Shown here in pieces: positions 40,451-53,113 of a stretch of DNA of 64,000 bases. Position numbers and translations under genes: made by a program. Source of the DNA: Monodelphis domestica (taxonomy: Eukaryota > Chordata > Mammalia > Didelphimorphia > Didelphidae). The notes below the pieces were generated by a model. That model ran no database searches. It was not told the origin of the DNA and saw only the letters and a list, made by a program, of their open reading frames with translations. The first letter of the stretch is position 1. Each line of letters starts with the position of its first letter. The stretch covers positions 10,115,884-10,179,883 of the forward strand of contig NC_077235.1 of assembly GCF_027887165.1 (NCBI RefSeq), written 5' to 3'.

Positions 40451-42420
40451 CATGTGTACATGGTCTTGCCTGGGGGAAATGGTAGCCCCAAGCCCAGGAC
40501 TGGGATCCAGAGGTGGTTGAAGTTGGTTGGGCCAGATGAGTTTCTAGCCCTCCTCCTCCTTTCCCTCTCTCCTTTCACATTTCCCATTGGCTTAGTTCAG
40601 CTATTGTTTCCTTTCCCCAGATTCCCTTAGGAACCCTATTTGGGATATAAGGAAGGAAGAAGAGAGTCTCCCATTGTTCCTCCTGCCTTTACATCCCAAG
40701 ATAAACTTTCATCACCATTTCACTGTGTTGTCTTTTTTAGGGCTCCTTTAAATAGAAAAGAGTCATACTCTTTGAAGAGAAGACCCCCCCATTAGCTGTT
40801 GATGCCAGTGCCCCCAACCCCTAAAAGAAGACAAGGCAATGTAGAGGCTAGAGGTGGTAAGGGAACAGTCATGGGAACAGAGAAAATTCTGAAAGAGAAC
40901 TCTTGGCCTATATATCTCTTATGTCTTAGCCAAGGATGCATCAAGGAAGGCTTCTCCTGTGGTTGCCTCCCAGCCCTTCCATCTGGATTAGAAAAACACT
41001 GGGTGCAAGAGACTCTAGGACATTTGAAAACTCATAATTCACAATGTCACAACAGGAATATTATTGAAAAGAGAAAAATGAAGCAGGAAACCATGAATGA
41101 GTAGCCATTTGTCCCTAAGACGAATGCCTTACCGTCCTCTGAAACAGGTTGCTGTGTCCCTTCCTAGCCATTTCTAAAGCATGCGGCATATTTGTATATT
41201 TGCTCTTTTCACCAGAAGCTGGACTCCACTTCTGGAGCCTGGACTGGGAAAGGTGGGCTTTGGTGAGCCAGACCTCCATGTTGCTTCCTAGTTACTTAGA
41301 AATGTTTATTGATTGACTCATTGACTGAATAATTCTTCCTTTCCCCTTGCTAACTCCCTCTTTATGTGTCACCTTCTCCTAGCAGAATGTTGCTTCTTGA
41401 AGGCAAAGACTGGTTTAATAAACACCCCTTCACTCATTTAGATATAGCACCATTTATCTCCAATCTGACTAGGGCAGGGCTTCTTTAGTGAAAGTTACCC
41501 CATAAGCCCCTGGGTTTGCTTGCTGCTTTTTGCTGCCCTGCTTCATGTTATTGTATACGCAATTCTCTCAGGGGCTTTGTCTCAGCTCATCCTAGTGATC
41601 GTTGCTTTTTAGCCTTAGTGGATGATATCTACCTAATGGGTTGGCTCTCTTTGAAGTTTGGATGTTCTACTGGTGCCTTGGACATCCAGTGCCTTCATTC
41701 TGAGAAATCATTTTTGGGTTCTGGGAAATTCCAAACAATTCCTAAACTCTCGATTTCTGCTGCATTCTTGAACCTCTTTTCACCTTGGTAAATGGGGATA
41801 ATAATTGCCTGTACCTCACAGAACTGCAGAGAGTGTCAAATAAACCAGCATATGTGAATTGCTTGGCAAACCGTAGAGATTTACATGAATTATTTTTCAT
41901 GATTCAGATAGACAGAACCCACATAACTTCATCATGGAGCCTTTGCTTCTTCCTAAAATTCTTTAAAAGTATCAAAGTGCTAGAATTTGATGAAGTCATC
42001 AAAAGTATACCAGGCGGTCTTCATATAGTCAGTGAGAGGAACCAGGCTGTACAAGGGCCATGAAAAAAGGGTCCCAACCCACTCAGCCTCACGATTCTTC
42101 TTTCTGAATCATTCTAGGATAGATTGTTGATGAAGCTGATGATGTTGATGATGAGATATTTTTCATACCTGCCTTGATTTGAGCTTCCAGACAAGTGAGT
42201 GGCTAGCGTGCATGTATGCTGATGCCTTCCTTCTCTAGAGAATCCAAGAAGTGCCTTTTAGCTTCTCTTTCCCCAAACTTTCCATGAAGATCAGAAGAGG
42301 AAAAATCCAAACAATTGCTCTCTTAGGTCTCATCTCATTCCCTTCCCCTCCATTCTGGCAGCAGAGGAGGAAACAAGTCTAGAAGATACTGTTGTTCACA
42401 AAGCTGTTACATTTCTCTAG
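40451..42420. other. Intergenic sequence, mostly unique
   Basis: About 41330-41450 may be an L2 tail remnant (AATGTTGCTTCTTGAAGGC). I see no SINE and no exon I can support in the rest. Confidence 0.35.
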
Positions 42421-42426
42421 GCATCT

Positions 42427-42612
42427 AACAAAAATCTCTCTCTTGCTATTTCTATCTCACTGTCTCTCTGTGTATCTCTGTCTCTGTATCTGTTTCTGTC
42501 TCTTGCTCTCTGTCTGTCTGTCTGGATCTGTGTGTCTCTTGCTCTCTTTCTCTCTCTGTCTCTTTGACTCTCTCTATCTCTCTGTCTCACTCTCTCTGTC
42601 TGTCTCTCCCCC
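42427..42612. repeat. Pyrimidine-rich TCTC/TCTG low-complexity tract
   Basis: Nearly all C and T with scattered G and A (CTCTCTGTCTCTTTG type words); a smaller relative of the 31-32 kb tract, in the opposite strand sense. Confidence 0.9.
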
Positions 42613-43399
42613 CCTACACTGTATACATACAAAAGAAGACTTTGAGATCTCTCAGCCAGTGGTCATCTCATCTAGCCCATACGGCAAAGGAGTACCCACC
42701 ATAATACCTGCATTATGTGGTTGGCCCTCCTCTGCTTCATGCTGTCCTAGGAGGGGGATCACAGCTATGGCTGAAATGAAGCAGCCCATTCTACTGTGGG
42801 ACAGTCACCTTCCCAGTAGGTTGGTTTTCCTCCCACAGGCCTAGCCCTGCCCCTCGAGGTCCAAGCAGAACAAACCTAGTCCATTTTCCTCTTCAAGAGT
42901 CTTCAGATTCTTGGAGGTCATCAAGAGCCTTCTCTTCTAGGCTAACCATAGTCAGTTCTTTCAAGTACTTGACTGAAAACAGAGAAAAATCCCACCAAAC
43001 CTCAAAGCTGAGTTGCACTTCTCAGACGCCTGTGGAGGCACCATGGTCGGGTCCTGCCTGAGTAAGCCTTTGCCACAGTCATTTATAGATGGCCATCAAC
43101 CCCCTTTCTAGAGGCATATACTGTGCACCAATGAATGTCTAATCTTAGCAACAGGGCTGTGTAAAGAGTCACAAGGATTGTGACACCATGAGTGGAAGCG
43201 GGTGAGTGCTGTCTGGGTAGGACAAACATGAGTGTGGAGTTGAAGGCCTCAGATTGGAGGAATTTCATAATTGTCCACCTCTCCTTAGATTTCTCCCACC
43301 AGCTTTCCACAGTGTTAGAAAAGCTTACTGTTAGGCAGTCACCAAAGGCATGGACACTCCATGGTTCCCTACCCAGAATTCCCTACCCACCCCTCTTTT

Positions 43400-43575
43400 T
43401 TTAAACCCTCATCTTCTGTCTTGGAACCCACGGCAGAAGAGTGGTAAGGGTTAGGCAATGGGGGTTAAGCGACTTGCCCAGGGTCACACAGACAGGAAGT
43501 GTCTGAGGGCAGATTTGAACCCAGGACCTCCCATCTCTAGGCCTGGCTCTCTATCCACTGAACCACCCAACTGCC
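43400..43575 (-). repeat. Young marsupial tRNA-like SINE with 19 bp target-site duplication
   Basis: Antisense copy close to consensus (GGGGCAGTTGGGTGGTTCAG at its 5' end). Flanked by perfect CCCTACCCACCCCTCTTTT at 43381-43399 and 43576-43594. Confidence 0.93.
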
Positions 43576-43795
43576 CCCTACCCACCCCTCTTTTAAAGCA
43601 CAACTATCACATCAAAACCAAGATGGTCTTTAATTTTGTGGTTTATCAGACAACTAGGTGCCACTTTGGAGCACAAAGTATAGCTGTGGGAGCCATAGGC
43701 TCATTGATTTAGAGCTGGAAAGGCAAACATAGATCATCAAGTCCATGATCCTGACTTGACAAGACAGGGAAACCAAGGCTCAAGAAAATTTATCT

Positions 43796-43990
43796 GGGTG
43801 GTTCAGTGGCTTGAGAGCCAGGTCTAGATATGGGAGGTCCTGGGTTCAAATCTGCCCTCAGACACTTCCTAGCTGCGTGACCCTGGGCAAGTCCCTTAAC
43901 CCCTATTGCCTAGCCCTTACCACTCTTCTGCCTTGGTACCAATATATGACATCGATTCTAAAACAGAAGGTAACAGTTAAAAAAAAAGAA
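43796..43990 (+). repeat. Marsupial tRNA-like SINE
   Basis: GGTGGTTCAGTGGCTTGAG, CAGGTCTAGATATGGGAG, GTGACCCTGGGCAAGTCCC and ATCGATTCTAAAACAGAAGG followed by an A-run. The first few bases are missing. Confidence 0.88.
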
Positions 43991-44199
43991 AATTAAGTAA
44001 CTGTTCTTGGACTTGTGATGAATACAAAGAAGAATAAGATTCAGCTCTTGAGGAGTTTACCTGTGTTTCCCCGGCCAATACTCCCTCCCACAAGTCTTAG
44101 AGAGTTAGGGCAGTGTTTGAGCCCTAAGGGTCTCCATCCCAGGGATGCAGAAGGTGCCATGAGAAAATGCCAATGACAAAACTTGTTCTCCTTTCCAAT

Positions 44200-45010
44200 T
44201 TTGCCTAATGCTCACTCCTTGGTTCTGAAGAAAACATCTCTTCAGTATTTTTAATTAGCAGCTTTTTCCCCCCTTGGAAGCCCAAAATGGACTTAAAGGA
44301 AAAGAAGGCAGACTTTCCAAAGGACCATTTGTTTATCAAAATTAAAGGTATTTTCAAGTAATTATAAACTGGCCATTGCCTTTTTTAAAAAGACTTGTCA
44401 GATATTTGGTGGCAGATTTGGAGACAAACCAGGAGCACAGTGGTGTTCTAGAGTTGTTTTCTTTTGAAGGAGTAGATATAAATGTGGCCATAATTAGGCC
44501 ATTTATGATGACTAGTGGTTTGCTGCACTCTGTCCTTTTTGCCATCTCCTGTAAGCCCGCTTTTACAAAAGCTTTTATCCTGGAACCATCTGTGTCTGTT
44601 TTCTGTTTGTCTTCTCGCCAAATCACTGGCATGACAACCTTTTCATTGCTTTGCTGGTTTCTAAAAGCCACTGCGCCCCTTTTAAGCAAGTCCCAATTAC
44701 CTTTATGACATAGGAACATGGCTGGGGTAATTGGCTCAAATGAATGTTCAGGCAGCAGTCCTTTAATGCTCCTTCCCAGGAAGCATTATTGAAGACCATT
44801 ATTATTTCCTGAATTCATATGGATGGTGCTTTCTGTTCCAATTCTGAGAATCCAGGGAACAGATTTCCCTTTGAGTACGGGTGTTGTTGACCTTTTTTTG
44901 CCATGCATGCATTTGCTGCCCCCTCCCCAGGCAGTCTGCTCATGATTATGGCCCCTTTGTCATATTTCTGACAATGCAGAATCATTTTTAAATTCATAAA
45001 ATAAAATATG
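44200..45010. promoter_or_regulatory. Repeat-free AT-rich block, candidate conserved noncoding element
   Basis: About 800 bases with no SINE, LINE or simple repeat between two repeat-dense regions. It has balanced composition with many homeobox-like TAATT/ATTA cores, GGCCATTTATGATGACTAG, CCATGCATGCATTTGC and GGTAATTGGCTC. It has no coding frame matching a known protein. The call rests on look and context only; conservation has not been tested. Confidence 0.35.
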
Positions 45011-45136
45011 TAGGATTAAAAAGGAAGACTCAGCATGAAATGTATTGATCAAAATATCTTTTTTAAAAACAAGTTCATAGACCCCAAGATAAGACCTGCT
45101 GTTCTAGATGGTTAACTCCTCAGGGGTTACGAGTCT

Positions 45137-45796
45137 TTTAAATTTTTTTTAATTAAATTTTCTTTTTACAAATAGCACTTATTTTTTTAGAAAGATATTT
45201 TGTTTTCTCAATTACGTGTAGTAACAATTTTCCATATGTTTTTGGAAGGCATAAGATCCAAATTCTCTCCCCTCCCTTCCTTCCTCCCCCTCTCTCAGCA
45301 ATGGCAAACAATTTGGTCCAGGTTATACGTGTCTCATCCTGCAAAATATATTTCCATATTGTTTATTGTTGCAAAAGAATATGCCTAGAAAACCACGTCC
45401 CCACTAAAAACCCAAATAGACTCAAATGAAAAATCATCTGCTTTCATCTGTGTACGGACTCCAATGATTCCTTATCTGGAGGTGGAGAGCGTTCTGTCAT
45501 AAGTCCCTCAAATTGCCCAGGATCATCGTATTGTTGAGAGTAGCTCAGTCTATCACAGCTGATCATTCCACGGTACTGCTGTCAGTGTGCATCACAGTGT
45601 CCTCCTACTTCTTCTTATTTCACTCTGCATCAGTTCATGGAGGTCTTTTCAGCTCTTTCTGAAATCAGCCTATTCATCATTTCTTACAGCCCAACAGTAT
45701 TCCATCCCCGTCACATACCACAATCTATTCAGCCATTCCCCAATCGATGGATGCCCCCTCAATTTCCAGTTCTTTGCCACCACAAAAAAATCTGTT
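45137..45796 (-). mobile_element. Older antisense L1, left part
   Basis: Reverse complement of L1 3' UTR and ORF2 end: CAAATTCTCTCCCCTCCC, TTGTTGAGAGTAGCTCAGTC, TCACTCTGCATCAGTTCATGG, CATTCCCCAATCGATGG. Continues after the nested L1 at 48676. Confidence 0.85.
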
Positions 45797-45811
45797 AGAA
45801 ATAGTTTTGTA

Positions 45812-48660
45812 GAAGAAGAAATAGATTTCTTAAATAATCCCATATCAGAAAAAGAAATCCAACAGGCCATCAAAGAACTTCCTAAGAAAAAATCCCCAGG
45901 GCCTGATGGATTCACCAGTGAATTCTATCAAACATTCAAAGAACAGCAAACTCCAATACTATACAAACTATTTGACATAATAAGCAAAGAGGGAGTTCTC
46001 CCAAACTCCTTTTATGACACAAACATGGTACTAATTCCAAAGCCAGGTAGGCCAAAAACAGAGAAAGAAAATTATAGACCAATCTCCCTAATGAATATAG
46101 ATGCAAAAATCTTAAATAGGATACTAGCAAAAAGACTCCAGCAAGTGATCAGAAGGGTCATCCACCATGATCAAGTAGGATTTATACCAGGGATGCAGGG
46201 CTGGTTCAATATTAGGAAAACTATCCACATAATTGACCACATCAACAAGCAAACCAATAAGAACCACATGATTATCTCAATAGATGCAGAAAAAGCCTTT
46301 GACAAAATACAACACCCATTCCTACTAAAAACACTAGAAAGCATAGGAATAGAAGGGTCGTTCCTAAAAAGAATAAACAGTATATATCTAAAACCATCAA
46401 CTAATATCATCTGCAATGGGGATAAACTAAATCCATTCCCATTAAGATCAGGAGTGAAACAAGGTTGCCCATTATCACCTCTATTATTTGACATTGTATT
46501 AGAAACACTAGCAGTAGCAATTAGAGAAGAAAAAGAAATTGAAGGCATTAAAATAGGCAAGGAGGAGACCAAATTATCGCTCTTTGCAGATGACATGATG
46601 GTCTACTTAAAGAATCCTAGAGATTCAACCAAAAAGCTAATCGAAATAATCAACAACTTTAGTAAAGTAGCAGGATACAAAATAAACCCATATAAGTCAT
46701 CAGCATTTCTATATAATTCCAACACAGCTCAGCAGCAAGAACTAGAAAGAGAAATCCCATTCAAAATCACCTTAGACAAAATAAAATACTTAGGAATCTA
46801 TCTCCCGAGACAAACACAAGATCTATATGAACACAACTACAAAACACTTTCCACAAAACTAAAACTAGACTTGAACAATTGGAAGAACATTAACTGCTCA
46901 TGGGTAGGATGAGCCAGTATAATAAAAATGATCATCCTACCCAAACTCATCTATCTATTTAGTGCCGTACCCATGGAACTTCCAAAAAATTTTTTTACCG
47001 ATTTAGAAAAAACCATAATTAAGTTCATTTGGAAGAACAAAAGATCAAGGATATTAAGGGAAATAATGAAAAAAAAACACATATGATGGGGGCCTTGCAG
47101 TCCCAGATCTCAGATTATATTATAAAGCAGCAGTCATCAAAACAATTTGGTACTGGCTAAGAGACAGAAAGGAGGATCAGTGGAATAGACTGGGGGCAAG
47201 CAACCTCAGCAAGACAGTATACGATAAACCCAAAGATCCCAGGTTTTGGGACAAAAATCCACTATTTCATAAAAACTGCTGGGAAAATTGGAGGAAAGTG
47301 TGGGAAAGATGAGGTTTAGATCAACACCTCACACCCTACACCAAGATAAATTCAAAATGGGTGAATGACTTGAACATAAAGAAGGAAACTATAAGAAAAT
47401 TAGGCGAACACAGAATAATATACATGTCAGACCTTTGGGAAGGGAAAGACTTTAAAACCAAGCAAGAATTAGAAAGAGTTACAAAATGCAAAATAAATAA
47501 TCTGGAATACATCAAATTAAAAAGTTTTTGTACAAACAAAACCAATGTAACCAAAATTAGAAGGGTAGCAACAGATTGGGAAACAATCTTCATAAAAACC
47601 TCTGACAAAGGTTTAATTACTCAAATTTACAAAGAGCTAAATCAATTGTACAAAAAAGTCAAGCCATTCTCCAATTGATAAATGGGCAAGGGACATGAAC
47701 AGGCAGTTCTCAGCCAAAGAAATCAAAACTATTAATAAGCACATGAAAAAGTGTTCTACATCTCTTATAATCAGAGAGATGCAAATCAAAACAACTCTGA
47801 GGTATCACCTCACACCTAGCAGATTGGCTAACATGACAGCTATGGAAAGTAATGAATGCTGGAGGGGATGCGGCAAAGTAGGGACATTAATTCATTGCTG
47901 GTGGAGTTGTGAACTGATCCAACCATTCTGGAGGGCAATTTGGAACTATGCCCAAAGGGTGACAAAAGACTGTCTGCCCTTTGATCCAGCCATAGCACTG
48001 CTGGGTTTGTACCCCAAAGTGATAATAAGGAAAAAGACTTGTACAAGAATATTCATAGATGCACTCTTTGTGGTGGCCAAAAATTGGAAAACCAGGGGAT
48101 GCCCAATAATTGGGGAATGGCTGAACAAATGGTGGTATATGTTGGTGATGGAATACTATTGTGCTAAAAGGAACAATAAAGTAGAGGAATTCCATGGAGA
48201 CTGGAACAACCTCCAGGAAGTGATGCAGAGCGAAAGGAGCAGAACCAGGAAAACATTGTACACAGAGACTGATACATTGTGGTACAATCGAACGTGATGG
48301 ACTTCTCCATTAGTATCAATGCAATGTCCCTGAACAATCTGCAGGGATCTAAAAAATACTACCCACAAGCAGAGGATAAACTGTGGGAGTAAAAACACCG
48401 AGGAAAAGCAACTGCTTGACTACAGGGTTGGAGGTGATATGACTGAGGAGAGACTCTAAATGAACACTCTAATGCAAATACCAACAACATGGAAATGGGT
48501 TTGAGTCAAGAACACATGTGATACCCAGTGGAATCGTGCGTTGCCTATGGGAGAGGGAAAGGTGGTGGGAGGGGGGAGGGGAGGAAAAGAAAATAATCTT
48601 TGTTTCCAGTGAATAATGTTTGGAAATGACCAAATAAAATAATGTTTAAAATAAAAAAAA
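45812..48660 (+). mobile_element. 5'-truncated L1 nested in antisense L1, with 15 bp duplication
   Basis: AGAAATAGTTTTGTA occurs at 45797-45811 and again at 48661-48675, exactly flanking a sense L1 that ends in an A-rich tail. The element starts inside ORF2 just before the reverse transcriptase domain ([16 protein letters not shown]) and carries the FADDMMVYL catalytic motif. The reading frame runs to an in-frame TGA at 46910-46912 (after SCSWVG) where the sister copy at 55.5 kb reads on; further frameshifts follow. The 3' UTR includes ACACATGTGATACCCAGTGG. Dead copy, but recent given the perfect duplication. Confidence 0.95.
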
Positions 48661-48675
48661 AGAAATAGTTTTGTA

Positions 48676-49230
48676 TAAGTGGGTCTTTTCCTCCCCCATC
48701 CTTTTTTTTATCTTTTTAGGATACAGATCCAGTAGTAGTATCAAAGGGCATGCACAGTTCTAGAGCCCTTTGGGCATCATTCCAAATTGTCCTCCAGAAT
48801 GGTCAGATCAGTTTCCAACTCCATCACCAATGTACTAGTAGCCTAATTTTACCACATCCTCTCCAATGTTCCTATGTTTTCTAATCTGATGGGTGTGAGG
48901 TGGCATCTCGGAGTTGTTTTGATTAGCTTTTGTTACATTCATATGCTATAATTTGTTTAGCCAGTCCTCAGTGGATGGGCATCCTCTTACTTTCTAGTTC
49001 TTTACTTCTACAAAAGACCTATTAGAGATATTCTTGGCACATGAAAAGCCCTTTTCCTCTTCCTTTCATCTCTTTGGAGTATAGGTTTAGTGATGGGACA
49101 ACTGAGTCAAAGTTCCTGCAGGGACTTTTGAGTTCTGAATTGCTTTCCACAATGGTTTAATCAATTCATAGCTCCAGCAACAGTGTGCCAGTGCAGAAAA
49201 TCAGAATTCTTTTTTTTAACGTTTAAATTT
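48676..49230 (-). mobile_element. Older antisense L1, right part, plus a second antisense L1 piece
   Basis: 48676 to about 48940 continues the L1 split by the insertion (GATACAGATCCAGTAGTAG, CAGAATGGTCAGATCAG). About 48945-49200 repeats the same ORF2 region again (CCTCAGTGGATGGGCATCC, TTTCCACAATGGTTTAATC), so a different L1 fragment abuts it. Confidence 0.75.
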
Positions 49231-49249
49231 AAAAAATTTTTTTGTTTTT

Positions 49250-49610
49250 CAGAATCAGAATTCTTTAAGTATCTACTGTGTGCCAGGTGCTGTGCTTAGC
49301 ACTAGTGATAGCAAATGAAGCCAAAGACAATCCAATTCAATGAGCTTACCATCTAGCCGAGGAGAAAACAGACAATAGCTAGATGCAAAACAAGGGAGAG
49401 TCAGGATAACTGGGGAAGAGTTAATAGAGGGAAGGCACTGGGATGAAGAGAGGTTGGAGAGGCCTTCCTGTAGAAAGCTGGATTTTTGTTGGTACTTGAA
49501 GAAAGCCAGAGAGCTCAGTAGTTGAAGTAGAGATAGGAGAGTGTACCAGGCATGGGAACCAGCCAGAGAGAATGCCCAAAGCTGAGTAACTGAGTGTCTT
49601 GTTTGCGGAA
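49250..49610 (+). repeat. Long unclassified interspersed repeat inside antisense L1
   Basis: TACTGTGTGCCAGGTGCTGTGC, GGGAAGGCACTGGGATG, GAGGCCTTCCTGTAGAAAGC and AGAGAATGCCCAAAGC are landmarks of the long repeat. L1-like antisense sequence resumes at about 49620-49830 (GTCTGATGGATGTCAGG), so this copy is nested. Confidence 0.55.
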
Positions 49611-49929
49611 CAGCCAGGATTTTTTCCCCACAGTTGTCACTTTCCTTTTTGTCATTTTGCTAGTCTGATGGATGTCAGGTGGAACCTCAGAGTTGCTTTA
49701 ATTTACTTTTCCCTAATTATGAACGACTTGGAGCGTATTTCATATGGTTGCTAATAGCATAGATTTTTTTCTTTTGAAAACGACCTGCATATATCCTTTG
49801 ACTGTTATCTTTTGGGTAATGGCTCTTCCAATTAAATCACTCCTAAAGTAGACTGCTACCTTGCCAGATAGAGGGTTCCTTCTCAGTCAGTGAAAAAAAC
49901 CCCAATTATTATGCGCCTACTATATACCA

Positions 49930-50185
49930 GAGGTCAGCTAGTTTTCATAGTAGTGTGGGCCATGATAGTGCTGGGCATGAAGTCAGGAAGACTCATCATT
50001 CTGAATTCAAATCTGACCTCAAACACGCACTGGCTTTGGGACTCTGGGCAAGTCACTTCCCCTGTTTGCCTGGGTTTCCTCATCTGTAAAATGAACTGGA
50101 GGAGGAAGCAGCCTACTACATCAGTATCTTTTCCAGGAAAACCTCAAATGGGGTCACAGAGTCGGACACGACTAGGATGAGTGAA
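49930..50185 (+). repeat. SINE with BovB/RTE-type terminus
   Basis: AGTCAGGAAGACTCATC, CTCTGGGCAAGTCACTTCCC and the end AAATGGGGTCACAGAGTCGG followed by ACACGACTAGG, the characteristic BovB-like 3' terminus. Confidence 0.75.
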
Positions 50186-50194
50186 TAACCCCGA

Positions 50195-50524
50195 CAATCA
50201 TGTGCCAGACACCATAGTAAGTGCTAGTGATACAAAGAAAAGGAAAACCAGTCCCTGCTTTCTAGAATCTCATATCCTAAAAGGAAAGACAATGGGTAGG
50301 CAGGCACATACCACTGTATACAGCATAGATGGTAGGTAATCTTAGAGGGGAAGGCACTAGCTGCTCTAGGGACCACTGACTATGGGCAGGGGGTGGCATC
50401 TGAGTTGTCTTGAATGAACCCTGGGAAATTAAGAGGTAGAGGTCAAGAGGGAAAGCATTTCCATCATGGGGCCCAGCCTGGACAAAGAGATGAGTGTGGA
50501 ACAGTCTGGAAAGACAGGAAGGGG
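50195..50524 (+). repeat. Long unclassified interspersed repeat, left half, split by an L1
   Basis: CATGTGCCAGACACCATAG through GTGTGGAACAGTCTGG and AGACAGGAAGGGG. Its continuation (CCAGGTTATGAAGGGCTTTA) appears at 57212, after the full-length L1, so both halves are one pre-existing element. Confidence 0.7.
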
Positions 50525-51269
50525 AGGGAGTCAAGATGGTGGCTTAGCAAGCAGCAAAAGTTCAGACCTCGTGGAAGACCCTTCCTTACCGATACAGACT
50601 GAATGCTCCCAGGGCACGGAAATTCAAGCTGAACAACAGGACAGAAGCGGGGAACCCTCCTTCTGGACTCAAATCAAAAGGTACACCCCCCCCCCCAAAG
50701 CCAGAGTCCGAGAATACTCAGGGCTAAGGGGAAGGCAAAGCGAAGGTCCCAGGACCCCTCCCCCACAACCCAGAGGGCTGAGCCCCCAGCAGCAGCGGGA
50801 ACCTCTGAGCGGGCAAAGGTGCTGGTTTGGAGGGTCTACCTTGTGAGCAGCGGGGTGCCGGGCTTGGAGCATCCAGCTTGGACAGCGGGGAGGAAGCCAG
50901 GGAGAGAAGGGGCTGTGGATGGGTCCCTCCATCGGGCTCCAATCTCACCGTTGCCTCAGGGCACATCCAGACCAATCCAGTTGAACATAATTCCATCAGA
51001 ACTCCTCAGAGTTTAGGGAGACAGGCAAAGGCACTTGCGGACAGCGGAGAAGCAGCTGGAGAGAACTGGAGAGGGCCTGGGCGGCTCAGCCTTTCAGGAG
51101 TCTTCAGAGCCTCAGAGCTTCATACCACACACAGCCCGACCCAGTTGAACTCAATCCAATCAAAAGCCTCCAGAGGACAGGGAAGCTAACATTCCTCCCC
51201 TAGAGACTGTACCAAGAGATCTGACAAAGCTCCAAGAGGGGAGACTGACAGCCCCAAAACCAAAACAAA

Positions 51270-52401
51270 ATGAGAGGAGCAAGAGCACAGCCAAATATGG
51301 GGAGCAAAGAAGGGGTAAACTTGAGCAAACAACAGAAAAAGAAGAAAGAAATTACAATAGACAGCTTTTGCACAGGTAATGAGCAAAGAGCGAATGAAAC
51401 AGATGGGGAGGGATCAGCAAAGGAAAAATCAGAAATCCCAGTGAATTGGATACAGGCTTTGGAAGAACTCAAAATGCAATTCAAAACACAATTAAGAGAG
51501 GCTGAAGACAATTGGGAAAAGAACTTAAAAACTAAGATAAGCCATCTGGAAACAGAAAATAGTGTCTTGAAAGCCAAAATCAACCAGCTGGAAAATGAGG
51601 CAAAGGAGATGAAAGATGAGGCAAAGCAGATGAAATATGAGGTGAAGAAGATGAAAGATGACCTCCAAAGAAAAGCTGACCAAAAGGAAAAGGACGACCA
51701 AAAAAACTAAGGATGAAATCCAGTCTTTAAGAACCAGAATACAACAACTAGAATCATGTGACCTCACAAGGCAGCAGGACACTATAAAACAAAACCAAAA
51801 GAATGAAAATATTGAGGAAAATATGAAGAATCTCATTCACAAAACAGAGGATTTAGAAAATCGTTCAAGGAGAGACAATTTAAGAATTATTGGCCTACCG
51901 GAAGACCCTGACAAAAGAAAAAGCCTGGACATTATATTACAGGAAATTATTCAAGAAAACTGCCCCGAAATCCTTGAACAAGGGGGAAAAGTGGAGATTG
52001 ATAGAATCCACAGATCACCTCCTGTACTTAATCCCCAACTGACAACACCCAGGAATGTTATAGCCAAATTCAAGAACTATCAGACCAAAGAAAAGATATT
52101 ACAAGCTGCCAAGAAGAAGTCATTCAGATACCAAGGAACCACAGTGAGGATAACTCATGATCTGGCTGCATCCACACTGAAAAAAAGAAAGGCATGGAAT
52201 ACGATATTCTGGAAAGCAAGGGAACTAGGTCTACAACCAAGAATCAACTACCCAGCAAAATTGACCATATTATTTCAGGGGAAAGTATGGTCATTCAACA
52301 AAATAGAAGAATTTCAAGAATTCGTAAAGAAAAGACCAGACCTGAACAGAAAATTTGATGTACAAGCACAGAACTCAAGAGAATCATCAAAAGGTAATTA
52401 A
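51270..52401 (+). pseudogene. L1 ORF1 (RNA-binding chaperone), one frameshift
   Basis: The first frame gives a basic N-terminus and a heptad coiled coil (LKAKINQLENEAKEMKDEAK) to a stop at 51710. The second frame, from about 51660, continues with KDEIQSLRTRIQQLE, then the RRM-like RRDNLRIIGLPEDPD, then the C-terminal domain (KEKILQAAKKKSFRYQG, ITHDLAAST) to GN at 52401. Together they are the full L1 ORF1p layout: trimeric coiled coil, RRM, CTD. A single indel in the coiled-coil region separates them. Confidence 0.93.
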
Positions 52402-53113
52402 AAAAGAGAGGAAAAAAAGAAAAACAAAAAACATTTTTAAGAGACTCAATAAGTTAAAATGATATGTACCCCTATAAGAAAAGAGGTAATTGGTAACTGT
52501 TAAAAACTGATGTTATTGCCTGGGCAGCAAAAAGAAGTATACTTAGAGGCTACAGCAACAAACTGTATAGGATGAAAGGACAAGACATAAATAGTTATAT
52601 AGAGATATGCATGCAAAAATACATACACATGAGTATGCATATATATATGTAACTAGAGCTTAAAATAGGTTAATATTAAAAGAAATGGGAAAAGAAACAA
52701 ATGGGGGTAAATTTATGTCATAAAGAAGCTCATGGTGGGAGGGGGGGGAACATCAATACACTGGGAGGGTAAAGAGGTCGGAGACAGGAAATACTCAACT
52801 TTTACATGCTTTGAAAGTGACTCAAAGAGGGAAAAACAATCCAATCCATTGGGCAGAGAATAGATTTGCACCCTATAGGGGAGTAGAAGGGTAACAAACG
52901 GTCTGGTGGGGAGGGAAGCAGTATAAGAGAGGGAGGGAGCGGGGGGGGTTAACTTTAGAAAGACTACAGGGAAAATAAGGGGGGATAAATAGGGAGGGGG
53001 ATAGAAAGGGAAGTAAAATAAGGGTGGGAACAAGGGGAACTGTTCAAAAGCAAACATTGGTGTAGAAGGAAATAGTGAAAGAAGAAAAGGCAGGAAAAGG
53101 AGCAGAAATCAAA

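Noticed and set aside
45587-46912. Host gene for a 441-residue reverse transcriptase-like protein
   Set aside because: It is L1 ORF2; the frame even begins in the antisense L1 outside the insertion, so the start is meaningless.
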